Source: CAIQJJ01 sp964606085
GTDB lineage: Bacteria > Chloroflexota > Anaerolineae > Anaerolineales > UBA4823
Direction of reading: 5' to 3'
DNA length: 30,711 bases
NCBI GenBank assembly: GCA_964606085.1
Contig: CAZSFD010000062.1
Span: 1-30,711 of the forward strand
Positions 8,179 through 16,613 of the stretch are shown here, one piece after another. Position 1 is the stretch's first letter. Each line of letters opens with the position of its first letter. The notes under the pieces are model-generated. The model worked only from the letters and a program-made list of their open reading frames with translations, had not been told where the DNA came from and searched no databases. Both the position numbers and the translations under genes were made by a program.

Positions 8179-8966
8179 ACCTGCCCAACGCCCCCGAAAG
8201 CCTGGCGGCGAATTTTGCTGACGGACAAATTCCCCTCCGCCGCGCCTGGCTTATGCTCGTGCTGCGCTCGGGGCTCAGCTTTACGCTGCTGCTCCTGTTA
8301 TCGGCGGTCTACCAGATCGCCGGCAGCGCCTCGCCCGTTTCGGACTCGGCGGCCTGGTGGCTGTGGTTCGTCACCCTTGCGAACATCGCCTGCATCATCT
8401 TGATGGTGCGCTTTGGCCGCCAGGAAGGACTGCGCCTGCGCGACCTCTACTTCGCCCGCCGCGCCACCTGGAAGGGCGATCTGGCCTGGTTCCTGCTGGC
8501 GGGAATTATCTCGGCTGCCGTCGCCATGCCGCCCGGCACGCTGCTGGCCCAGGCGTTGTGGGGCAACGCCAATTACCCTACCAACCTGCTCTTCCGTCCG
8601 CTCCCTTTGTGGGCCATTTACCCGCTCTTCCTGCTCATGCCCACCACTCAGGCTTTGGCCGAATTACCCACCTACTGGGGCTATGTGGCCCCGCGCTTGC
8701 GCGCCGCCGGCATGAACCGCTGGCTGGTGATTGGCATTGTCGGTTTCGCACTGTCCATCCAGCACATGTTCTTCTCGTTCCAACTGGACTGGCGCTACGA
8801 CCTGTGGCTGGCGGTCAAATTCCTGCCCTTTGCGCTATGGACGGGCTTTGTGGTGGATCGCCGCCCCACGGCCCTGCCCTACCTGATGGTTCTACATTTT
8901 TTGCTGGATGCCACCCTGCCGCTGCTGACGCTGATGGTCTCGCAGGGAATTTCCATTACGCCTTAA
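8175..8966 (+). CDS. CPBP-like intramembrane protease homologue, degenerate motif
   Basis: A 263-aa multi-pass membrane protein with about seven hydrophobic segments. The central segment AELPTYWGYVAPRL aligns with the EExxxR motif region of CPBP/CAAX (Abi) proteases but lacks the first Glu and the Arg. SIQHMFFSF matches the conserved His helix, and LHFLLDATLP the last motif. It may be a non-proteolytic member or a related fold. Its start overlaps the SRPBCC stop (ATGA, 8175-8178), suggesting joint expression. Compare the canonical member at 27617. Confidence 0.6.
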   Translation: MNLPNAPESLAANFADGQIPLRRAWLMLVLRSGLSFTLLLLLSAVYQIAGSASPVSDSAAWWLWFVTLANIACIILMVRFGRQEGLRLRDLYFARRATWKGDLAWFLLAGIISAAVAMPPGTLLAQALWGNANYPTNLLFRPLPLWAIYPLFLLMPTTQALAELPTYWGYVAPRLRAAGMNRWLVIGIVGFALSIQHMFFSFQLDWRYDLWLAVKFLPFALWTGFVVDRRPTALPYLMVLHFLLDATLPLLTLMVSQGISITP

Positions 8967-9011
8967 AATTCGCTACGCCACCACCCATACAAAACGCAAT
9001 TCTCCTCCGGG

Positions 9012-9049
9012 TATAATCAGGCCATTCATCCGCCATGATGTTCACGGAG
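9012..9049 (+). promoter_or_regulatory. Probable -10 box and RBS of the DUF4132 operon
   Basis: TATAAT occurs at 9012-9017 in the gap after the previous gene. GGAGA at 9046-9050 precedes ATG 9056 by 5 bases and decides this start over ATG 9035/9038. The -35 region is poor. Confidence 0.5.
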
Positions 9050-9055
9050 ATTTTT

Positions 9056-9463
9056 ATGCCCCCAGCCACCCTTACCGTTCTCGACCGAAGCACCAGCAAC
9101 CTGCGCGGCAAACCGGAGCAGACCTTCACCCTGGTCTGCCCGCAGCCGGAAATCAGCGTGCGCGAGTTGATCCGCCTGCGCGTCTGGCAGGAAGTGGCTG
9201 CTTACAACCAGCAACAGGGCGAAACCTTCAGCGGCCTGGTGCAGCCCACCGACGCCGAGCGCGCCTTGAATGGCTACAAAATGCGCCGTCCGCGCTTCAT
9301 TGATGCCCAGGCCCAATATGAACTGGCCCAGCAGGCCTTCGAGCAGAACGGATTCATCGTGCTGGTCGGCGAAAAACAGGCCAACAGCCTGGACGAGACC
9401 TTCGATGTGGCAGCCACCGGCGAAGTGACCTTCTTGAAATTGATTCAAATGGTGGGAGGCTGA
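9056..9463 (+). CDS. Small partner of DUF4132 protein, function unknown
   Basis: A 135-aa soluble protein. The start at 9056 is supported by GGAGA five bases upstream; earlier ATGs have no such site. The N-terminal half looks like a beta-strand module (TLTVLDRSTSN, TFTLVCPQ). It is followed by VRELIRLRVWQEVAAYN and the segment LVQPTDAERALNGYKMRRPR, and ends EVTFLKLIQMVGG. From memory, proteins with this pattern are commonly encoded next to DUF4132 genes; I know no biochemical role. The gap to the DUF4132 gene is one base, so they are almost certainly co-translated and probably act together. Confidence 0.75.
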   Translation: MPPATLTVLDRSTSNLRGKPEQTFTLVCPQPEISVRELIRLRVWQEVAAYNQQQGETFSGLVQPTDAERALNGYKMRRPRFIDAQAQYELAQQAFEQNGFIVLVGEKQANSLDETFDVAATGEVTFLKLIQMVGG

Positions 9464-9464
9464 T

Positions 9465-12062
9465 ATGTTGGAGGAACTGGTGCAAAAACTCAACCCCAAA
9501 GACCCGCGTCAGGCCGCCATTCAGGATGCCTGTCGGGCACTGAAATATCCGAAGAAGATGAAAGATTTGCCGTTTGCCAAAACGGTGCTTGAATCCAGCT
9601 TGCCTGAGCAGCGCGAATGGCTGCTCTCACTCATGGTCGGGGTGAAAAAGATGGATTTGGACGCATTGGGCTCGCGCAAAGATTGGCATCAACGCTGGGA
9701 ACTGCGCGAGTTTTGCTTTGACCTGTTGAAACGCAAACTGCCCTTCACCGCCGAAGACCTGCTTCTCATGGTCGAGTGGAGCGAAGACATAATCTTTTAC
9801 CGCGGACGGGGCGCCGCGTCGCTGGTCAAAGCCTGCGAGACGTATTTCAAAGCCCACGCCGCGCCGCACGATCCGCGCTTGATGGAGGCTCTCAAAGTCC
9901 TGGCCGAACGTCTCAACGGCAAAGACGACTCCGACGCCCAACGCTACGGCAGTAAACTGCTGGCCCTGCTCCACGCAGCGAGCGGCGCGCCCGATGCCCA
10001 GCGCCAGGTTCCATCGCCTTTCCGGGAAGAGGAAGACGCCTGGGCCGACTTTGCCCGGCAGGAAATCGCTGCCCTGCCACCCGAAACCGCTAACGCCTGG
10101 AATACCCTGCTGGCTGCCTGCGCCCAGGCCAAAGCCAGCGCTCCCGCCGCCAAATGGCTGGCCGAAGCCCGCGCCGCCCGCGACGGTGTGGGTTGGCCCG
10201 GCCTGCGCGCCGCCCTGTTTCGCTGGTTCCCGCTGGTGGATACGCCGCGTACGGTCACGGATGAAGACGTGGAGGATGTTCACGCCGATTACCGCGACCA
10301 ATACCGCGAAGAACTGCGCTGGGAAATGGCCGCCATTCACGGCGACATCCTCAAGGGACTGCTCTGGCTGTGCGCCGACTACGAAGACGCCGACGTGGCC
10401 CGCGCCGTGGGCAAACTGGTCAAAGACTCGTTCCGCAAAATTCCGGGGCATGGGGCGCGCCTGGCCCGCGTGGGTAACGCCGGGATGTGGGCGCTCGGTC
10501 ACATGCCCGGCACACATGGCGCGGCGCAATTGGCGCTGCTCAAAACCCGCCTCAAGCTGCCCATCATTCAAAAGCAAATCGCCGCCGCCTTCGATGAAAC
10601 CGCCAAACGCCTGAACCTGCCCCAAAGCGAAATCGAAGAACTGGTCGTGCCAACCTATGGGTTGGGCGAAAACGGTCAGCCCGCCGGGGTGCGCATCGAA
10701 ACCTTCGACGAATACCGCGCCGAACTGCGCTTCGAAGAGGGCGAGCCGGTCTTGCGCTGGTATAAGTCTGGCAGTGAAAAGCCGCTCGCCGCCGCGCCGG
10801 CTGCCGTCAAATCGGCTTACCCCGACGAGGTCAAAGACCTGGCCCAAACCGTCAAAGACCTGCGCGGTATGCTCACCGCCCAAAAAGAACGCATTGACAA
10901 CCTGTTCCTGGCCCAAAAAAGCTGGGACTTTGCCGCCTGGCGCGAGCGCTACCTCGATCACCCGCTGGTGGCCCTGGTGGCCCGCCGCCTCATCTGGAAG
11001 TTTTCGCGCGTCGACCAGGCCGCCTCCGGCATTTGGCTGGACGGCCAAATTGTGGATTTGAACGATCAGCCCATCCCCTGGCTGGACGCCGAAACCAAAG
11101 TGGAGTTGTGGCACCCGCTCAACGCCCACCTGGATGTGGTGTTGGGCTGGCGGAGCTGGCTGGATACGCACCAGGTGCAGCAGCCCTTCAAACAGGCTCA
11201 CCGCGAAATCTACCTGCTCACCGACGCCGAACGCAACACCGTTAATTACTCCAACCGCTACGCCGCCCACATCATCCGCCAGCACCAGTTCAGCGCCCTG
11301 TGCGCCGCCCGCGCCTGGAAGCATCAACTGCGCCTGATGGTGGACGCCACCTACCCGGCCCCCTATCGTACCCTCGAAAACTGGGGCCTGCGCGCCGAAT
11401 ATTGGGTCGAATCGGTGGGCGATAACTACGGCGTAGATACCACCGACAGCGGCACCTACCTGTACCTTTCCACCGACCAGGTGCGTTTTTATGCCATTGG
11501 CGCCGGTCAGAGTTACGCCCACGCCACCGGCGGCGGGTATGAATATGGCCGCAACAGCTACGAACCCCTGCCGCTCGACCAGATTCCGCCGCTGGTCTTC
11601 TCTGAGATCATGCGCGATGTGGATTTGTTCGTGGGCGTTGCCAGTGTGGGCAACGACCCCAACTGGTTCGACGGCGGCCCCGGCGGGCGGCATCGAACCT
11701 ACTGGCAGGGTTATTCCTTCGGCGCGCTCACCGAAAGCGCCAAAACCCGCCGCAGCGTGCTGGAAATCCTGCTCCCGCGCCTGAAAATCGCTGCCCGCTG
11801 CCGTCTGGATGAACGCTTCCTGATCGTGCGCGGCGACATCCGCACCTACAAAATCCACCTGGGCAGCGGCAACATCTTGATGGAACCCAACGACCAATAC
11901 CTGTGCATCGTCCCCAAAAGCGCCGCCAGCACGGACAAAGAGCGCATCTTCCTGCCCTTCGAGGGCGACCAGACCCTTTCGATCATCCTCAGCAAAGCCT
12001 TCCTGCTGGCCGACGATAAAGCCATCAAAGACCCCAGCATTACGCGCCAGCTTGGGAAGTAA
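9465..12062 (+). CDS. DUF4132-containing protein
   Basis: An 865-aa soluble protein. The N-terminal ~450 residues are helical and repeat-like (HEAT-type appearance, e.g. LPFTAEDLLLMVEWSEDI, LLWLCADYEDADVARAVGKL). The C-terminal part from about residue 400 matches the DUF4132 pattern: RLNLPQSEIEELVVPTYGL, FDEYRAELRFEEGEPVLRW, then IWLDGQIVDL and AERNTVNYSNRYAAHIIRQHQF, with the DUF4132-typical Asn/Tyr/Arg-rich segment. E. coli MolR/YehI are distant relatives and functionally obscure. GGGAGG at 9454-9459 precedes ATG 9465. No catalytic residues can be assigned. A long antisense open frame covers the same bases but is a high-GC shadow. Confidence 0.8.
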   Translation: MLEELVQKLNPKDPRQAAIQDACRALKYPKKMKDLPFAKTVLESSLPEQREWLLSLMVGVKKMDLDALGSRKDWHQRWELREFCFDLLKRKLPFTAEDLLLMVEWSEDIIFYRGRGAASLVKACETYFKAHAAPHDPRLMEALKVLAERLNGKDDSDAQRYGSKLLALLHAASGAPDAQRQVPSPFREEEDAWADFARQEIAALPPETANAWNTLLAACAQAKASAPAAKWLAEARAARDGVGWPGLRAALFRWFPLVDTPRTVTDEDVEDVHADYRDQYREELRWEMAAIHGDILKGLLWLCADYEDADVARAVGKLVKDSFRKIPGHGARLARVGNAGMWALGHMPGTHGAAQLALLKTRLKLPIIQKQIAAAFDETAKRLNLPQSEIEELVVPTYGLGENGQPAGVRIETFDEYRAELRFEEGEPVLRWYKSGSEKPLAAAPAAVKSAYPDEVKDLAQTVKDLRGMLTAQKERIDNLFLAQKSWDFAAWRERYLDHPLVALVARRLIWKFSRVDQAASGIWLDGQIVDLNDQPIPWLDAETKVELWHPLNAHLDVVLGWRSWLDTHQVQQPFKQAHREIYLLTDAERNTVNYSNRYAAHIIRQHQFSALCAARAWKHQLRLMVDATYPAPYRTLENWGLRAEYWVESVGDNYGVDTTDSGTYLYLSTDQVRFYAIGAGQSYAHATGGGYEYGRNSYEPLPLDQIPPLVFSEIMRDVDLFVGVASVGNDPNWFDGGPGGRHRTYWQGYSFGALTESAKTRRSVLEILLPRLKIAARCRLDERFLIVRGDIRTYKIHLGSGNILMEPNDQYLCIVPKSAASTDKERIFLPFEGDQTLSIILSKAFLLADDKAIKDPSITRQLGK

Positions 12063-12165
12063 CGCTAACCAGCAACGCTTGCGGCGTGCAACGCCACATT
12101 CGCAACCCAGGGCAGGATTGGGAATGTGCCATGCGCCCAATCGGTCGCTTTCTCGAACTGTCTGA

Positions 12166-12240
12166 CCTGTCCACTTGACCAGTTAAATTTTAGCTGACAG
12201 GCCAAGATCAACTCCCCCCTCGGCGGGGGAGTTTTTGTTT
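12166..12240 (+). terminator. Dispersed terminator element, copy B
   Basis: CCTGTC (12166-12171) pairs with GACAGG (12196-12201). The terminator stem occupies 12210-12233 and is followed by TTTTTG. The loop carries CCACTTGACCAGT. It ends the DUF4132 unit and precedes the PaaK-like gene by about 50 bases. Confidence 0.85.
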
Positions 12241-12291
12241 ATTGGGCTGTATCATCAAGCCAGATGATTTACCTGTTTAAGGAGAACCCCC

Positions 12292-13671
12292 ATGACTTCT
12301 TTCAACTTCCTTTCCATCGCCCTCGACGCCCGGCGCGTCACACGCGGCGCACCCGAACTGCTGGCCGCCCGTCAGCGTGAACGCCTGAACGAACTGGTGG
12401 CCTTCGCCCGCGCTCACTCGCGTTTCTACGCCGAGAAATATCGCGGCCTGCCCGAAACCATCACGGATGTGCGCCAGTTGCCGCCCGTCACCAAGCCCGA
12501 ACTGATGGAACACTTCGACGAGGTCATCACCGATCCGGCGGTGCGCAAGGCCGACGTGCAAAAGTACATCGCCGACCTGGGCAACCTCGGCAAGCCCTTC
12601 CTGGGCAAATACATGGCCTGGACGACTTCCGGCACGACCGGCACGCCGGGCATTTTCCTGGAGGACAAAAACTGGGATACCGTTATCAGCGCCGTCAACG
12701 TGCTGCGCATCGGCGGCGAGTGGTACAACGGGGGCGTGATCAAAGGCATGCTGAAGGCTGGCGGCAACAGCGCCTCGGTCTTTGCCGGGAACGGTCACTT
12801 TTTTGGCGTGACCATGCTGGAGCGCCAGCGCCAATCCAACCGCTCACGTGGCAAACGCATCCAACTCATCCCGGTCACGCTGCCGATCAGCGAGATCGTC
12901 CAACGCCTGAACGCCATGCAGCCCGCCATGTTCGCCGGGTACGCCAGCGCCCTCGGCCTGCTGGCGCAGGAGCAGCTTGAAGGGCGGCTGAACATCCACC
13001 CCTCCATCGTGATCAGTTCCGCCGAACCGCTCTCCGATGAAAACCGGGAACTGATCCACCAAGCCTTTGGCGTGCCGCCGCGCAACAACTACGGCTGCTC
13101 GGAAGGCGGCGTGATGGGCTACGAGTGCAAACTCGGCCACATGCACCTGAACGCCGACTGGATTGTCTTTGAACCGGTGGACGCCGCCCACCAGCCCATC
13201 CCCGCCGGGCAACTCTCCGACCGGACGCTGATCACCAACCTGGCAAACCGCGTCATGCCGATCATCCGCTACGAATTGGGCGACCGCGTCAGCCTGGCCG
13301 CCGAACCGTGTTCGTGCGGGATCACCCTGCCGGTGGTGAATGTGGAGGGGCGCACCGATGAAATTTTGCGCTTCACGGCATCGGGTGGACAGGTCGTCCC
13401 CGTTCTTCCGCTGGCGCTCTGGTCAGTGATCAAGGAAACGCCCGGCGTGCTGCGCTTCCAGGCCATCCAGACCGCGCCCGATCAACTCAAAATCCGACTG
13501 GAGGCCAAGCACGCTGGCGAGGACGCGCCGACCTGGGAACGGGTTTACGCCAACGCCCGCGCCTACTTTGCCAGCCAGGGCCTGGAGAACGTGACCATCA
13601 CCCGCGCCGCCGAGCCGCCCCTGCGCGACCCCAAGAGCGGCAAGTTCCGCAATGTTTGGATGGAAAAATAA
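12292..13671 (+). CDS. PaaK-like adenylate-forming enzyme (phenylacetate-CoA ligase family)
   Basis: A 459-aa protein of the AMP-binding superfamily, PaaK/coenzyme F390 synthetase type. The phosphate loop is TTSGTTGTPG (residues 111-120); the aryl/adenylate motif NNYGCSEGG and the hinge-region YELGDRVSL follow, and the C-terminal small domain holds GRTDEILRF. Such enzymes activate an aryl or other carboxylic acid as AMP ester and usually transfer it to CoA; the acid cannot be predicted. AAGGAGAA lies 6 bases upstream of the ATG. No phenylacetate degradation genes are nearby, so a catabolic role is not supported. The downstream hydrolase follows after 39 bases. Confidence 0.8.
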   Translation: MTSFNFLSIALDARRVTRGAPELLAARQRERLNELVAFARAHSRFYAEKYRGLPETITDVRQLPPVTKPELMEHFDEVITDPAVRKADVQKYIADLGNLGKPFLGKYMAWTTSGTTGTPGIFLEDKNWDTVISAVNVLRIGGEWYNGGVIKGMLKAGGNSASVFAGNGHFFGVTMLERQRQSNRSRGKRIQLIPVTLPISEIVQRLNAMQPAMFAGYASALGLLAQEQLEGRLNIHPSIVISSAEPLSDENRELIHQAFGVPPRNNYGCSEGGVMGYECKLGHMHLNADWIVFEPVDAAHQPIPAGQLSDRTLITNLANRVMPIIRYELGDRVSLAAEPCSCGITLPVVNVEGRTDEILRFTASGGQVVPVLPLALWSVIKETPGVLRFQAIQTAPDQLKIRLEAKHAGEDAPTWERVYANARAYFASQGLENVTITRAAEPPLRDPKSGKFRNVWMEK

Positions 13672-13710
13672 GCTACCCAACAACCGAAAATTCATTCTGG
13701 AGAAATGCTG

Positions 13711-14961
13711 ATGTTGAAAACGCTTTTCGTCTTTCTGGGCCGCCTGCTGGCCTTTTTATTGGCGCTGATTTTGTGCCTGCCCATCCTTTTGCTGCCCCAA
13801 GCCACCGCCGTCCCCGCCTGGGCCTGGATTCCGTTGGCCGCGGCAGACCTGGGATTGCCGATCGCTTTTTTCGCCATCAAACCTGCCTGGAAAGCGACCT
13901 TCTTGCCGCTGGCAGGGCTGCTCGTGGTGGCGGTTTTGGCTGTCGCGGCATCGCAGGCATTCGCCATGACCCCGCCCATCCTCGGCGCAGACGGCATGCC
14001 CCTGCCGGGCAGCATTGCCACGCTCGAAACGGTCACGCTCAATGGCAGCCAGCAGTGGATTTCCATCCGCGGCCACGACACGACCAAACCCGTGCTGCTG
14101 TTCCTGGCAGGCGGCCCCGGCGGCAGCCAACTCTCCACTGAGCGCTTCGCCCTGGAAGGCTTGGAGCAGCATTTCGTCGTCGTCAACTGGGAACAGCCCG
14201 GCGCAGGCAAATCCTTCGACGCCGTTGACCGTTCCACCCTCACGCCGGAACGTTACATCGAGGACGCTCATGCCCTGGTCGCCATCCTGAAAGAACGTTT
14301 CGATGAGGAGAAGGTCTACGTCTTGGGCGAATCGTGGGGCAGCGCGCTGGGCATCTGGCTCGTCCAGCGTTACCCCGAAGATTTCCACGCCTTCATCGGC
14401 ACCGGGCAGATGGTGGCTTTCCTCGAAAATGACCTGATGTGCTACGAGTTTGCGCTCGATTGGGCGCGTCAGCGCGGCGACACGGCCAAAGTGGAAGCGC
14501 TGACCCAGCAAGGCCCGCCGCCCTATTACGGACCCGGCACCGCCTGGAAGGAAGCCGCCTTCCTGACCGACACCTTCACATCCATGAACCAGAACCCGGC
14601 CATCCGCGATAACGGCTTCAACACCTGGCGCGACCTGGCCGCCCCCGAATATGGCCTGTACGACAAGGTCAGTTGGTTCCGCGGCGTGCTGGAAACGCTG
14701 GATGTGGTCTACCCCCAACTGTGGGATGTGGATTTCCGCCAGCAGGCCACAAAGCTGGATGTCCCAATCTACTTCCTGATTGGCCGCCACGACATCAACG
14801 CCCCCACCGTGCTGACCGAGCAATACTACGCCGTTCTCGAAGCCCCACACAAGGAAATCGTCTGGTTCGAGCATTCGGGGCATAACCCCTGGGTGAGTGA
14901 ATCAGCGCGCTTTGTGGGTGTGATGGTGGATACCGTGCTGACGCAGACGCAGCAACCCTAG
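13711..14961 (+). CDS. Membrane-anchored alpha/beta hydrolase (proline iminopeptidase-like)
   Basis: A 416-aa protein. Three hydrophobic segments occupy the first ~90 residues, then comes an alpha/beta hydrolase domain. HGxP-like oxyanion segment FLAGGPGGSQ, nucleophile elbow GESWGS with Ser208, acid Asp361 (GRHDIN) and His391 (SGHNPW) form a complete triad. The GGPGGS motif resembles prolyl aminopeptidases (S33). ATG 13705 is also in frame, but GGAG at 13699-13702 fits ATG 13711 better (8-base spacing). The active site probably faces the extracytoplasmic side or membrane surface. The unit ends at terminator copy C. Confidence 0.8.
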   Translation: MLKTLFVFLGRLLAFLLALILCLPILLLPQATAVPAWAWIPLAAADLGLPIAFFAIKPAWKATFLPLAGLLVVAVLAVAASQAFAMTPPILGADGMPLPGSIATLETVTLNGSQQWISIRGHDTTKPVLLFLAGGPGGSQLSTERFALEGLEQHFVVVNWEQPGAGKSFDAVDRSTLTPERYIEDAHALVAILKERFDEEKVYVLGESWGSALGIWLVQRYPEDFHAFIGTGQMVAFLENDLMCYEFALDWARQRGDTAKVEALTQQGPPPYYGPGTAWKEAAFLTDTFTSMNQNPAIRDNGFNTWRDLAAPEYGLYDKVSWFRGVLETLDVVYPQLWDVDFRQQATKLDVPIYFLIGRHDINAPTVLTEQYYAVLEAPHKEIVWFEHSGHNPWVSESARFVGVMVDTVLTQTQQP

Positions 14962-15008
14962 CCGCCTGACCAGTCACAAACTCCCCCTCGGCGGGGGAGT
15001 TGCTTTTT
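14962..15008 (+). terminator. Dispersed terminator element, copy C (short)
   Basis: Only CCTGACCAGTC remains of the upstream stem-loop. The terminator stem AACTCCCCC (14979-14987) with GGGGGAGTT (14993-15001) is intact with a five-base loop, followed by GCTTTTT. It lies between the stop of the hydrolase and the convergent TetR gene. Confidence 0.8.
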
Positions 15009-15032
15009 AACCCCGCTCACACCAACGCTCGC

Positions 15033-15650
15033 CTACACCGGTTTGACCGCCAGATACCCCATCGCCGCCACCAGCACCTCTTCCACCATCCGGTCGCGCA
15101 AATCGGGGTCTACCAACTTCCCGTTGTGGAACAAGATGTAGGGGGTATTGACCATCGCCAGCACCGTCCCCGCCGCCAGGAAGGGGTTGCGCGGCGCAAA
15201 AACCCCGCGCTCCATGCCCTTTTGCAAGATAGTTGCCAGTTGACCGACCGTGACCTGCATCCGCTGGCGGTTTTCCTGTGGGCTTTCCCCACCCATCTCT
15301 GGCATGACCCAGGCCATGCAGTATAGTTTGGGATTTTCTCGCGCAAAGGCGATGAAAAAGCGCAGCAGGTCTTCCACCACCCGAACAAGGTCTTCCGTTT
15401 CGGCGCGCTGGGCAAAGACCTGTTGTTTGGCACGCCATCTGGTCATTTCGCGCTGACGCAAGGCGCTCAGGATGGCGGCATGATTCTCGAAATAAGTAAA
15501 GAGCGACATGTGCGCCATGCCCATGCGCTCGGCAATCGCCCGGCTGGTGATGGCTTGCGGGCCGGATTCCTGCAAAATAGCCAGCGCAGTATCAAGAATT
15601 TGTTGGCGGGTGCTTTCCAGTTGGGCGGGGGTCTTTTTCGGTCGGGGCAT
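15033..15650 (-). CDS. TetR-family transcriptional regulator
   Basis: A 205-aa protein. The N-terminal helix-turn-helix (residues ~15-60: QQILDTALAILQESG, ITSRAIAERMGMAHMSLFTYFENHAAIL) is a canonical TetR DNA-binding domain, followed by an all-helical ligand-binding domain whose ligand cannot be inferred. It is divergent from the DJ-1/MBL operon with a 114-base shared control region containing a perfect palindrome, so it most likely represses that operon and itself. Confidence 0.9.
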   Translation of the reverse strand: MPRPKKTPAQLESTRQQILDTALAILQESGPQAITSRAIAERMGMAHMSLFTYFENHAAILSALRQREMTRWRAKQQVFAQRAETEDLVRVVEDLLRFFIAFARENPKLYCMAWVMPEMGGESPQENRQRMQVTVGQLATILQKGMERGVFAPRNPFLAAGTVLAMVNTPYILFHNGKLVDPDLRDRMVEEVLVAAMGYLAVKPV

Positions 15651-15686
15651 AGTTGAATTCCTGGGTAATTTGGAATGGGTAAGCTC

Positions 15687-15714
15687 TTGACTTATTCATT
15701 ATACCACGTATAAT
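15687..15714 (+). promoter_or_regulatory. Promoter and TetR-type operator
   Basis: TTGACT (15687-15692), a 16-base spacer and TATAAT (15709-15714) form a strong promoter for the gene at 15765. The perfect palindrome ATTATAC-CAC-GTATAAT (15698-15714) covers the -10 box, where a bound repressor would block RNA polymerase. A second TATAAT reads out on the opposite strand from the same palindrome, toward the regulator. Local AT content is far above the surroundings. Confidence 0.75.
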
Positions 15715-15764
15715 TTATACATCGTAAATTTTACAACAAAAAAGATACATCTTAAGGAAAACCG

Positions 15765-16613
15765 ATGAAAACCATTCTACAAAAGCGCATTTTTTGGATG
15801 ATTGCAATCCCGCTCATCATCCTGGGCCTGGCAGTAGCCAACTTGCCGGGCATTCTCAACGCCCTGGGACTGCACCGCCCCTACCCTGGCCGCAGTTTTG
15901 ACCTGAGCGGCAAACGCGCCCTCATCATCACCACCAGCCACGCCGTCTTGGGCGATACCGGTCAACCAACGGGAGTCTACGCTTCCGAAATGACGGTTCC
16001 CTATTACCAATTCCTGGATGCCAACATGCAGGTGGATGTCGCCAGCATTGCGGGTGGGGAAATCCCCATTGAACCGGTCTCTTTGCGCTGGCCGCTGCTC
16101 ACCCCGGAAGACAAACGTTTCCTGGCTGACAGTGAATACCAGGATAAGGTTAAGAACTCGCTCAAAATAGATGAAATTGACTTCACCCAATACGACATTG
16201 TCTATCTGGCGGGCGGCTGGGGCGCGGCCTACGACCTGGGCTATTCCGAAATTCTGGGGCAAAAAATCTCCGCAGCCTACGCCGCCGAAGCCATCCTGGG
16301 GTCCGTTTGCCACGGCGCGCTCGGTTTCCTGCGCGCCACTGATGAAAATGGACAACCCCTGGTATTCGGGCGCCGGATGACGGCCGTGACCGACAAGCAG
16401 GTACAGGAATTGGGCATTTCCATCACCCCGCAACACCCCGAACGCGAACTACGCGCCGCCGGCGCATTGTATGAGAGTGCAACGGCCTTTCGTGATTTTT
16501 TTGCCAGCCATGTGGTGATAGATGGCACACTCATCACCGGGCAAAACCAGAATGACGGCGCGGAAGTCGCCCAGCGCATGATGGAACTGCTGGAAAAAAG
16601 GAATGTCAAATGA
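15765..16613 (+). CDS. DJ-1/PfpI-family (type 1 glutamine amidotransferase-like) protein
   Basis: A 282-aa protein with an N-terminal membrane helix (residues ~10-30) and a DJ-1/PfpI domain. The nucleophile elbow GSVCHGALG has Cys182 followed by His183, and YLAGGWGAAYDL is the conserved glycine-rich loop. Members include glyoxalase III/Hsp31-type deglycases, proteases and chaperones; the membrane anchor is unusual and suggests an envelope location. AAGGAAAA precedes the start. It overlaps the next gene by four bases (ATGA). Confidence 0.85.
   Translation: MKTILQKRIFWMIAIPLIILGLAVANLPGILNALGLHRPYPGRSFDLSGKRALIITTSHAVLGDTGQPTGVYASEMTVPYYQFLDANMQVDVASIAGGEIPIEPVSLRWPLLTPEDKRFLADSEYQDKVKNSLKIDEIDFTQYDIVYLAGGWGAAYDLGYSEILGQKISAAYAAEAILGSVCHGALGFLRATDENGQPLVFGRRMTAVTDKQVQELGISITPQHPERELRAAGALYESATAFRDFFASHVVIDGTLITGQNQNDGAEVAQRMMELLEKRNVK

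Noticed and set aside
9627..12140. Very long antisense open frame across the DUF4132 gene (and similar ones at 1154-2785 and 13756-14883)
   Set aside because: High-GC shadows: low-complexity Gly/Ala/Gln/His-rich translations without domains, opposite to genes with clear family motifs and ribosome-binding sites.
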